Source: Paenibacillus sp. FJAT-29882 (lineage in GTDB: Bacteria; Bacillota; Bacilli; Bacillales; DSM-1321). Taken from it: a stretch of 64,000 bases of DNA. This document shows, piece after piece, positions 15,972 through 25,100 of this stretch. A program made the position numbers and the translations under genes. Location of the stretch: the NCBI RefSeq assembly GCF_001510645.1, contig NZ_LMVB01000002.1, positions 248,001-312,000 of the forward strand, read 5' to 3'. The first letter of the stretch is position 1; each line of letters starts with the position of its first letter. The notes below the pieces were generated by a model. The model was not told where the DNA came from. It worked only from the letters and a program-made list of their open reading frames with translations, and made no database searches.

Positions 15972-18359
15972 TTAATGATCCCGGTTCACAATATAATTTA
16001 ATAGATGCTTCAGAAAAGGAGTTTTCCGGGGTATCTCGTGCATCGCTTCCATCGCAAGACAATAATGTTCCCACATTGCTTTTCTAGCACCAGCAGCACC
16101 TAGGATTGACACAAAAGTTTTATTGTTGTTTTCAGCATCTTTTCCAATTGGTTTTCCAAGTGCGTTCAAATCTCCCTCAACATCAAGCAGATCATCCTTA
16201 ATCTGAAACGCAATTCCGGCATGCCGAGCAAATTTTTTCAAAGCTTCAATTTCTACCTCATTGGCATGGGCGAGAATGGCAGGCATGACGAGGGAAGCTT
16301 CGAATGCAATCCCAGTTTTATAAAAACTTATCATATTCAATTGTTCCAGTGTCAATTGTTTCCCTCTAGAATTCAAGTCCATTGCTTGTCCCTTACACAT
16401 ATCCTCTGTCATTTGGGCCGAATATTGAATCAAGTTAAGTACAGTTTTCGAATCGAACTGATCTAGAGATGCTTGTTCCTGGGTTGCCCTCTGGGTCAGA
16501 AAGAGACCGGTTAATTCAGCTATCGCAATGGTATGCACTTGATGGAGAGTTGGCCGCCCCCTACGGATGGACGCATTATCTTGGGATGGCAAATCATCGA
16601 AGATTAGGGATGCGGTATGCATATACTCCAATGATCTTAGAAGTGGAACGATTGCTGATCTTTCTAATCCATATACATGAACACCCATCACCCAAGTCAC
16701 AATTGGCCTCAACCGCTTTCCATCGCCTACTAAACTATAATTTGCAGCATCAATGATCGGGTCCTCTTTCATCAAAGAAACATAATCGGTTCTAGGGATA
16801 TGTAAGATGTTGTTGATCTGATTGCGTACGGTTTCGATCGTATCTAAAAATTCTTCCTGCTCTTTCCGCTCATTTTTCAGGATGGTAAGCATATGGTCCC
16901 GAAGCAATTTATCAAAGAAATCCACATCATCCGCTTTTTGAACCATTTTTTGGATTACACGATTGAAATTCGGATTTTCAGGAGCAAATAACTCCATAAC
17001 TTCATTGTATTTTTTGGTTCCCATTCGTTCTTTAAATCGTTTCAGGCCATTTATCGCACGATCTAAAATCACTTCACAGGTCTTCGTATCTGAATGATAC
17101 ACGTTATGGATCAAATGGGAGATGACCGTCCAGTATAATTCAAATGGATTTATAAGATCCGGACGTTGATCATGATATTTCATATAATAGGTATAAGGGG
17201 TTACCGCACCGTCCTTCATGTCATCAAACATATCTGCAAAATCATCAGCAAGCTGATTGTAAATCCCATAAAAGAATGTTCGGTTGTCAAAACCCTCGTC
17301 AAAAGAAGCACTGATTACTGAACGGACAATTAATCGGGAAGAAGAGGATTTTAAAATAATCGGGATATAAAGCTCTTCATTAGTGTAATTTGCATTGGAT
17401 AGTTCTTTTACACGGTCCACTTCCTGAGAATGAAAAAACACATAGGATTGCTCGAAAAAATTTTTTCTCGTCTCTAGTCGCTGATAGGCCTTCATATACT
17501 CAAAGGCATCTCGGAGTTCCGTATGAATATAGCGGATTAGATCTGAGTTTTTTCCAGTCCACTCGCCCAATTCCGGAACAGCACCTGTGATAAGTGTGGT
17601 ACGTATTAAATCGGAATATTGTCTTTTCTCTTTTTCGGATAAGACTTTGGCATCGAGAAGATCGTCAATGAATGGATAGGTCAGACCATAGAAATACCCT
17701 AACCGAATAGCCTCATCAAGTTTCTGAGAACGTTCTTCAGAAGATATTTCATCGCCCATCTCATCCACCACATGCATGATTACCCCAGCCATAATTTTGA
17801 TAAGTTTTCGCTGGGCTTGCTCTGCATCCATTCCCTTTGGAATATTGGAAGAGACAGTCTTTAGTTTGTCCATCACCCAAATCATCGTGGATTCAACGCC
17901 TTCCTCCTGAGCCTTCCGATACAACCCAGCCATGCTAAACAGCTCCGAATTGTTACCTCGATTGGTTGAGGTGGAATGAGTCAGGTGTGTTTTTAAACGG
18001 TCAACGACACGTCGAATCCTTGTCTGTGTGTCAGGTGAGTCCAAAGCTTTGCCTAGATCCCGCAAGAAAATATAAGAGATGCTGCGATCCAGGTAATTAT
18101 CTAGTTTATCTGTGTAATCCAGCCATTTAATATAATTGTGATACTCCCGAGAATCAGCTTTGTTCTTATCGCGCAAAAAAAAGGATACGAATGAATGATG
18201 ATGGATGTGATTCTGTTTCCAGGACTGAATATCTTTTGTCAAAGTAGGTACATAGGTCTTTTGCATAACTTGCGTATAAAGTGATTGATAATATTGAACA
18301 GCCTTTTTCTCCGCCAATCGATAGCACGCATCGGCATTTTTTATTAATTCCTTATTCAT
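15972..18359 (-). CDS. Two-domain isoprenoid enzyme: terpene-synthase-like N-half fused to polyprenyl diphosphate synthase
   Basis: A 795-residue protein with two isoprenoid-synthase-type modules. The C-terminal part (about 515-795) is a trans-prenyltransferase of the FPP/GGPP synthase family: GDGKRLRP (about 545), first Asp-rich motif DDLPSQDNASIRRGRPTLH (about 588), GQAMDL (657), KTG (681) and second motif DDLLDVEGD (722). The N-terminal 500 residues are all-helical and contain their own Asp-rich stretches, FIDDLLDAKVLSEKEK (about 230) and QLADDFADMFDDMKDG (about 370), suggesting a class I terpene cyclase or second prenyl-transfer domain. It would make a C15-C25 diphosphate and convert it in one polypeptide. 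No downstream tailoring gene is adjacent. Start at 18359: GAGGG lies 10 bases upstream, whereas the in-frame ATG at 18368 is too close. The product is unknown. Confidence 0.82.
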   Translation of the reverse strand: MNKELIKNADACYRLAEKKAVQYYQSLYTQVMQKTYVPTLTKDIQSWKQNHIHHHSFVSFFLRDKNKADSREYHNYIKWLDYTDKLDNYLDRSISYIFLRDLGKALDSPDTQTRIRRVVDRLKTHLTHSTSTNRGNNSELFSMAGLYRKAQEEGVESTMIWVMDKLKTVSSNIPKGMDAEQAQRKLIKIMAGVIMHVVDEMGDEISSEERSQKLDEAIRLGYFYGLTYPFIDDLLDAKVLSEKEKRQYSDLIRTTLITGAVPELGEWTGKNSDLIRYIHTELRDAFEYMKAYQRLETRKNFFEQSYVFFHSQEVDRVKELSNANYTNEELYIPIILKSSSSRLIVRSVISASFDEGFDNRTFFYGIYNQLADDFADMFDDMKDGAVTPYTYYMKYHDQRPDLINPFELYWTVISHLIHNVYHSDTKTCEVILDRAINGLKRFKERMGTKKYNEVMELFAPENPNFNRVIQKMVQKADDVDFFDKLLRDHMLTILKNERKEQEEFLDTIETVRNQINNILHIPRTDYVSLMKEDPIIDAANYSLVGDGKRLRPIVTWVMGVHVYGLERSAIVPLLRSLEYMHTASLIFDDLPSQDNASIRRGRPTLHQVHTIAIAELTGLFLTQRATQEQASLDQFDSKTVLNLIQYSAQMTEDMCKGQAMDLNSRGKQLTLEQLNMISFYKTGIAFEASLVMPAILAHANEVEIEALKKFARHAGIAFQIKDDLLDVEGDLNALGKPIGKDAENNNKTFVSILGAAGARKAMWEHYCLAMEAMHEIPRKTPFLKHLLNYIVNRDH

Positions 18360-18866
18360 ACTATACATTCCCTCTACTTAACGACTTCTTATAAATAAAT
18401 GCAATTCATACAAGCATTTTTCATAAAAATCAACCAAAATATTTTCCTCAAAAATCACATCTCTTTAACCCGAAAGCTAAATATAAACCTTTGTAGTATA
18501 TACCTTTTTCCACAATCTCTCTTAACACTATGAACTTACAGATCGTTTAATGTCCCCAAAATCAACTTTGATGAAGATTTATTAACATTCGATATCTCTA
18601 CTAAAAAAATTCCGATATTCTGTGGGAGGCAATTTTCACACTTTCACTCTTAGTATGCTGCAAAACCCCCAAAAGGCTTCCCATCATTTAAGATACGAAG
18701 CCTTTTTAGTAATGATTATTATGTAAACACCAGCTGTTCCGACAATTCTTCCATTTGGATGCGGTAATTGTCACCAGTTGCAAAGGCATGCTCATGTAGC
18801 CGTAAAAGACTATACGTTAGGAAATCTTGGAGTTCCTACTGCATTATGTGATTTCATGCTTGAAGT
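18360..18866. other. Intergenic region with terminator and decayed coding trace
   Basis: AT-rich upstream region of the isoprenoid gene, then a terminator at 18671-18707. Between 18760 and 18892 a plus-strand frame without start reads CGNCHQLQRHAHVAVKDYTL and GNLGVPTALCDFMLEVYFAF before a stop; this looks like the end of a lost gene that I do not recognise. Confidence 0.4.
18671..18707. terminator. Bidirectional terminator
   Basis: AAAAGGCTTC...GAAGCCTTTTT stem with T runs on both strands, about 160 bases beyond the VOC gene stop. Confidence 0.7.
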
Positions 18867-19262
18867 CTATTTTGCATTCACATCTGGTTGATGAATTCCA
18901 AATATATTGCCTTCGGTATCCATATAGTATCCTTGCCACGCCATTCCAGGCAAGGCATATTTAGGCATTGCGACTTGGCCACCATTCTCAATAATTTTAG
19001 TTTCCGTTAAATCGTAGTTTTCCACTCCCATTGTACAAGCAAATGCATTTAACCCCTGATTTGCTTCTGGAGGAGCACTTTGACGCTGCATCAAAGCTCC
19101 ATCAATTCTTGGTTCATTTTCATCACCAGTCACGGCTCCAAAGTAAGGCATACCAGCATAATCACTCCAATTTTGAAAAGACCATCCGAACACCTCTCCA
19201 TAAAACTTCTTTGCTCGTTCCATGTCATCTACATGAATTTCAAAATGAACTAATTTCCCCAT
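18867..19262 (-). CDS. VOC-superfamily (glyoxalase/dioxygenase fold) protein
   Basis: A 131-residue single-domain VOC protein. It has the two paired beta-alpha-beta units of the family: LVHFEIHVDDMERAKKFYGEVFGWSF at the N-terminus and AMPKYALPGMAWQGYYMDTEGNIFGIHQPD at the C-terminus, with metal-ligand candidates His at residue 6 and Glu in TEGNIFGIHQ. Homologues act as dioxygenases, glyoxalases or antibiotic-binding proteins; the substrate here cannot be assigned. The ATG at 19262 has TAGGAGGT 6 bases upstream. It is monocistronic and followed by a terminator. Confidence 0.85.
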   Translation of the reverse strand: MGKLVHFEIHVDDMERAKKFYGEVFGWSFQNWSDYAGMPYFGAVTGDENEPRIDGALMQRQSAPPEANQGLNAFACTMGVENYDLTETKIIENGGQVAMPKYALPGMAWQGYYMDTEGNIFGIHQPDVNAK

Positions 19263-19359
19263 GATTACCTCCTAATTTTATAAAATTTTTCTTTAAATCA
19301 ACTAGTTTGTTCGCTTCCAATTACTTCTCTATTATCGTGATAAATATGGATATATTCAA

Positions 19360-19690
19360 TTATAATACATTCACCGTATATCCAACATTATCTGTTGTTT
19401 TTATGAACTCCCAAATGATATAAGCAATAAATGAAATCATTGCTCCGATAAGCATCATAAAAAAAGTGATGTTAAACGAAAAGGAGTCAAAAAGATCATA
19501 ATATCGCACTAATCCAATTGCAAACAATAAACGTGTTAAAGTCGATGGAGTTAGTCTTAAAGTTCTCGCAATATCTGACTGACGACTATTTCTATTTTCA
19601 TCCAAATGGCAAAGTGCCAAAATATGAGAAACACCTAGGTCATCATTATACAAGCATGGACATTTAAGGGTAAGGCTACAAGCTTGTACC
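19360..19690 (-). pseudogene. MarR-type regulator fragment fused out of place to a membrane-protein fragment
   Basis: The frame first reads LGVSHILALCHLDENRNSRQSDIARTLRLTPSTLTRLL, the helix-turn-helix start of a MarR family regulator, and then abruptly changes to hydrophobic sequence FNITFFMMLIGAMISFIAYI. A MarR protein should continue with the recognition helix and wing. I read it as a deletion junction joining the N-terminal part of a MarR gene to the end of a small membrane protein. An upstream stop blocks a longer frame, and there is no clear ribosome binding site. Confidence 0.55.
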
Positions 19691-19752
19691 GTCTAATGAC
19701 GAGGGAGTTTGACCACGCATTTGTAAATTAAAGTAATGACATGCAGCTCTAA

Positions 19753-20025
19753 TTAGCCTTGATTACTCACATATAGTTTCGGTGTATTAGATTTATAGAT
19801 ACGGATAAGTTGATCTCCCATATATGATGATGATTGTTGAAAGTTATTTTCAATCCATTCTAGTATCAAGCCTATCATTCCATAAATCAGATAAGTGGTA
19901 AAAATATGAATGTCCAAATTAGGGTCGTTCTCAGTAAATGAGTAGTCAAATTCTTCTCTATATAACGAATCTAATTTTTTTGTCAGTTTTTCACGAAAAT
20001 TATAGTTAGTTGACGGTCTTAACAT
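19753..20025 (-). pseudogene. TetR-family regulator, C-terminal fragment
   Basis: Ninety codons reading DSLYREEFDYSFTENDP, TYLIYGMIGLILEWIENNF and SSYMGDQLIRIYKS match the ligand-binding C-terminal domain typical of TetR regulators. The DNA-binding N-terminal domain is absent. The 5' break is exactly next to an IS200/IS605-like hairpin at 20033-20064, so an insertion or IS-linked deletion probably removed it. Confidence 0.6.
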
Positions 20026-20032
20026 GAGCTTT

Positions 20033-20160
20033 TGAACCTCTCATGACTAAAGTCATGAGGTTCTAAGGTACTTTCATTCAGCCTTCGTCTGAATGACCGA
20101 AAACGAGTTTTCGGCTGACATCAGCCACTCAGCTATTTCCCTTAGACTTTCATGGACAAA
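20033..20160. mobile_element. Solo IS200/IS605-like end with stacked hairpins
   Basis: GAACCTCTCATGACT / AAGTCATGAGGTTC forms a near-perfect hairpin (20033-20063), followed by smaller hairpins TTCATTCAGCC...GTCTGAATGA, CGAAAACGAGTTTTCG and GCTGACATCAGC. Imperfect subterminal hairpins of this kind are typical of IS200/IS605 ends. A shorter related hairpin is at 58997-59024. No TnpA or TnpB coding sequence is present. Confidence 0.45.
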
Positions 20161-20224
20161 GCAACGATTGCTGCCTAGCCAAGTCGGATTCATACTATAA
20201 TTAATATACATTCGACAATTCATA

Positions 20225-20288
20225 ACAAAACCATTCAAAAAGACTCTGTAGAGATTTCTCTCTACAGAGTCTTTTTGAATGGTTTTGT
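20225..20288. terminator. Very long perfect hairpin terminator
   Basis: ACAAAACCATTCAAAAAGAC through TAGAGA is repeated as its complement after a 3-4 base loop, a stem of about 30 bp containing AAAAAGACTCTGTAGAGA/TCTCTACAGAGTCTTTTT. It follows the stop codon of the choice-of-anchor I gene by 43 bases. Confidence 0.8.
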
Positions 20289-20330
20289 ACCTACCAATAT
20301 CTTAATAAGGCTTGAGAAATGACTAATGAC

Positions 20331-21920
20331 TTATTCAAACTCATAAACTGCAACGGTTCCTGAAATTTCATGAGTTGCAGCTAATAAAGCTTTACCTGTA
20401 GGGCTTTGGTCAGCAGGGATGAATTGCAATCCTTCCGGTGAAACATCTCCGGCAAATTTACCTGCATCGTCGCCTTTAAGATCACCAGCAAATTCTGTTA
20501 CTGAAAAATCACGACTTGAAAGCAATGTTACAAATTTTGGCGCTTCTGGATTTGTTAAATCATAAACCATGATACCGCTGAAACGTTCTAAAGCGATAAA
20601 TGCATAAGTAGTTTCATCAATTATGCCTGTTACAGCTGTTTCTGGTTCCGGACCTTTACTGCTACTTCTGTCATCCTTTGCTACTTTTTCATTGTCAATA
20701 TTAAAGTAATCAGGAGCGGCTTGTGCAATTATTGATTCAAATTCACTTCCGCTGTCATAAACCAATTCCATCGTGTCTGCATTGAAAATGGAGAAACTGC
20801 GCCCGCCAAAGCCATATAATGCTTCGTATTTACCAGTTTCAAGATTTTTTCCACTTTCAATTGTAACTTTAAAATCTTTTAATTTACTAAGGTCGAATGC
20901 ATCTAATTCTGCTTGTGTATAACCTGCATAATTGTTCTCATTTAATTGAATCTCACCTAATTTGCCGATTTTCTTTTCCTCTGAATAACCATCCCAATCA
21001 CGGGTATCTCCTTCATTCGGAGTGATGATATACGTCGTTCCACCTGCTGTAAAAGTACTAATTGCATCTGGTAGATAGTAAGTTAAAATCGGCTGTTTTT
21101 CGATTTTGATTTCACCATCTTTAATTGCATCCATTTCATTTCCTGGTTTAGAATGATCAATTACTCCCAGACCTTTTACATCAACAACTTTTCCTTCTAC
21201 AAGATCAATCGTTGCAATGGCATTGTTTTCTTGCATTGAAACGTATGCTGTTTTGCTATCTTCAGAAACGGTGATATATTCTGGTTCAAGTTGTTGTAAT
21301 TTTGTACCTTTTGAAGAAACACGAACTTTTTCATCCAGTAAATCTTCCGCAAACTTAAGTTCTTTAACTGTAAATTTTGCAGGTTCACCCGTTACATCAA
21401 TAACAGAAATAGAACCTTCTGGATCTACAGAGTAATCATCGTTTGGTTCACCTTCGTTGGCTACAAGTGCCTTTGTCCCATCTGGGGTAAAAGTCACCAT
21501 GTCTGGTAATGCCCCTACTTGCACCTTAGATAGGAATTCCCCAGTCTTATTAACAAATACAATGTATCCTTTGTCTGTTTTCGAACTGTTTACAGCAGCA
21601 ACAGCTACTAAATCTTTTGTAGGATGTACAGCAATACTTGTAATACTATCTACATTTTCAATACCAAACTCAGATAATAGAACACGTTTTTGAGATGCTA
21701 CTTCTGTAAATTTACCAGACTCTAAATCAGCAAATGATAAAATATCAAATCCACTAACCGCACCATTTGTTACAAATGCTTTTTGGGTCTTAGCATCATA
21801 AGCCAAAATTTCTGTTCCTGCTGCTCCTTTTCCACTATCATACCTAGCAATTTGTGATACCTTTAAAAGATTGTTACCACTAGAATATTGTAAAGTAGGT
21901 TTTAATGCTGGTTCTTTGCT
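20331..21920 (-). pseudogene. Choice-of-anchor I family secreted protein, 5' end lost at a group II intron scar
   Basis: A 530-codon open frame encodes the beta-propeller-like 'choice-of-anchor I' domain seen in secreted bacterial phosphatase-associated proteins: SITSIAVHPTKDLVAVAAVN, GALPDMVTFTPDGTKALVANEGEPNDDY, SIDVTGEPAKFTV-like segments, TYYLPDAISTFTAGGTTYIITPNEGDTRDWDGY, GFGGRSFSIFNADTMELVYDSGSEFE, and the ending SPTGKALLAATHEISGTVAVYEFE. The frame continues upstream of any plausible start (GNSKEPALKPTLQYSSGNNLL) and then runs into the 3' end of a group II intron. Signal peptide and N-terminus are missing, and a TTG at 21806 is the only nearby start, without a ribosome binding site. It is probably not expressed as a secreted protein. 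Confidence 0.7.
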
Positions 21921-22003
21921 ATTCCCGTCTTATACCACATTTTTGTGGCTTTCGTTTCGGGCCTACACCGTACGTGCGACTTTCACCGCATACGGCGTTC
22001 CGT
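21921..22003 (-). mobile_element. Group II intron 3' remnant (domains V and VI)
   Basis: The minus strand reads CGCCGTATGCGG-TGAAAG-TCGCACGTACGGTGT (about 21999-21965), which matches the conserved domain V hairpin, then a domain VI-like hairpin CCCGAAA...CCACAAAAATGTGG...TATAAGACGGG ending in GGGAAT, a proper intron 3' end (AY). The upstream intron and its reverse transcriptase are gone. The coding frame of the choice-of-anchor I gene resumes exactly after this end, so it is the 3' exon. Confidence 0.68.
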
Positions 22004-22100
22004 CAGTAGTATACTCTTTCTTATTTCCCCAGTATATAGTACCATTTGAAAATGGTTATTATTTGGATATAAAGTAAAGATATTGTAAGTATATTGTAAA

Positions 22101-22133
22101 GAACAGGAGAACTTAATAAGCTCTCCTGTCATT
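22101..22133 (-). terminator. Hairpin after the phosphatase gene
   Basis: Minus-strand ACAGGAGA...TCTCCTGT stem-loop followed by TTCTTT, 11 bases beyond the stop at 22144. Confidence 0.6.
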
Positions 22134-22143
22134 TCAATATGCT

Positions 22144-25100
22144 TTATTTAAGAATAATATTTTCTGTGCTAGCTCCATCTTCGTAGATAATTTCTTGGAT
22201 GTTTTCACTGCCGTGAATTTCTTTGACATGAGTTCCTTTAATTACTACTTTTAAAACTTTTGCTCCTTTGAAGTTGATGATAGCACCAGCTTCTTTTGGA
22301 TCAATGGTAACAACCGTATTTTCTAAACCTGCACCCTCTAAAACAGCTATACTGCCTTTTAGGACGATACCATTTTTAATCACAGATTTTGCATCCAATG
22401 ATAGATACACACTGTTGGAATTCACAATCAATTTACCTGTCTTATAGTCTGTTAGTTTGTACGTTTTTTCAGGGTTGAATACATACAAAGGTATGGTGTA
22501 TTCGGAAGAGCTCAGATCTGCAAAGGTTATTACGAGGTCATATTCCCCCGCAACTAACTTATCATACTCAGGGAGCTTCATTATATCATCATAAGCAATT
22601 TCAAGCCTCTCCTCAGGCGCACCATAGCCTGTGCTTGGGAACCAATAGGAGCCTGCGGCATCAAGAACCAGTTCATCATTCTTCATAATTTTGGCGCTTT
22701 TTACCGCTTTCCGCCAGTTTTCCGGATGAATTCCCAAACCGCCTTTGCCAAAGTCTACCGTTACCCAGATATGCGCTGGATCAGCCCTGTTATAGTATGC
22801 ACTCGTTGAAACAAGGCTTGGAACAACACCTGCAGTGGCATCGGAAATCTTGAAAGTGACTTCAATCTTGTGTACGTCTGTAACATTGTCAAAGATATAC
22901 TCGCCTGCTGCGGCAGCTTCAGTGTTTTCCACTCCGTCAATTTTTACAGTGTCAATTTCAAAATATTGGTTTGGAGCGAATGTAAACTTTTGACTTTGGC
23001 CACGCTCGACCAAAACATATCCGTTTGGAGATATTGTCCCGCCCGAACCTGCCGATGCAATAATGGTTAGGAAGTTATCCTCTTCGCCACTACCAATATT
23101 TAACTTTCTAAGAACAGGGACATTGTTAGTTGCATCCCAATCCCATACGTTAGTAAAGTCCCAACCCAAGAACTCAAATGTAGCTTTTTGTGCAAAATCC
23201 GCAGCCGTCTTTCCTGCAAAAACAGGGACGATTCCACTAGGAAGTCCACTTGTGCTTAACTTGCTAGAGTCAAAGTAGTTGACTTGTTCCGTGTCGATGA
23301 TCGGCCTGCTGCCAGACCAATAGCCACCTATTTTACCAGGTGTAACATCTGTTACAGCATTGAACACAGCATTTCCATTGAAGGTTTTGAGCAGACTACC
23401 TGAAGAACCGCCCATATCACCAACAACAGCACCAAAATATTGACCTCCAGCCGGCCCTGTGACAGTGCCGGCTACATAATTATTAAGAATAACTTTTCCT
23501 GTTGTCGTATCTCTTTGAGGGATAGGAGAACCTGAACTGTTCCAATTTGTACCTCCAATTAATCCTCCAACTGTAGTTCCATAAACTGCTACATTTGCGA
23601 AGGTATTTTGCAAAGTACCCGCATGGAGCAAACCTACAATACCTCCAGTATTGCCGCCACCAGTTACTTTTCCATCCACATAGCTATTTTCAATTGTGCC
23701 AGTGGAAGTCCCAGCAATGCTACCAGTACTATTCTTTCCTGTAATATCTACATTTACCAGCTTAAGATTTACAACTCTACCGTCAGTGCCAATATAAGAG
23801 AAGAATCCTGTATTATTGTTGCTACTCGATATTGTCAAATTACTAATTGTATATCCATTTCCATTAAAAGTTCCTAATAATGGAGCTGGAATAGAGCCTC
23901 CGCCGATTTCTGAGAATTCCACATCTTTCATATCAATATTAGCCGATAACTCGTATTTTCCGTCAATCGGATAGGCGGATGTGCCAAAACCTTTAGATAA
24001 TGCAACCAATTCACTAGCTGTTCCGATTTTTACAGTTGCTGTGCCACTACCGGCAAGAGGTGTGACTTTAGCGGTGGCAGCACTAGTTGCTACTCCGTTA
24101 TAAAAACCTGTTCCTATTGCGACACTGCGCAAATACGAACCTACATCCTCCGTTTTGATGTTATAGCGTGATGATGCTTCTCCTGCAATGGTTGTCCATT
24201 TCGTACCATCCGTTGAGCTTTCCCATTTGAAAGTTGCGGTAGCGCTTGATGGAGTAACAGATGCATTCAGGGTTTGTCCTTCTTTTGCAATCCCGTTCAC
24301 GACAACATTTGTGATTGACAACTCGTTGACGTCTTGTGGAACCGAAGGATAACTCCATGTCGACAAATTAGGAGTACGTGGTTTGTTTGTAATGAGTACG
24401 TCATTGTCTCCGGTTACCAGATTACCATTAGTATCAACACCCTTGCTGGTGATTCTGATTTCAGTCGGAGAAATTGAAATATTTGAAAATCCTAGACCAA
24501 TTTCCCTAACATCTACATAAGCTACCTTTTCTGGGTCCCTTTTGTTACTTTCAAAATATGGTCCACGTCTGTCGTTATTTCCAGAATAGCTTGTAATATA
24601 TGTTGTTCCGTTACCATAAGTCTGCGGTTCAATGTTTGCACCATTTGCATATAGCTTTGTACGGACATAGATATGGTCGTGTCCAGCAAGCACCACATCA
24701 ATTCCAGCTTCATCAAAAGCGGTTGTCCAGGATGCTACAGGGTTAGCCATACGATATCCGAAAAGAGATTTGTGTATAACAGCAACACGCCACTTTGTAG
24801 GGTTTTGTTTAACGACAGACTTCATCCAGTCCTGCTGAGCTTTTATTTGTGAAGAACTGCTTTGGTCCTGGTAATCCATCATCATGAAAAGTGTATCGCC
24901 ATATACATAATAGTAGTTGCTTGACTCAAATTGCTTTTTGTCCATGCCCGCTACCATTCGTTCAGTACCGTCGCCACCACCATAAAATGGCGCACCGTTT
25001 TTAGGCGGATTGTAGCGTCCAAAAAGGTTTTGCAATGTTGGGTCTACCGAGGCCCAGCTGTTGTTCGGAGCCCAGCTATTGCCGGCACCGTCGTACTCAT

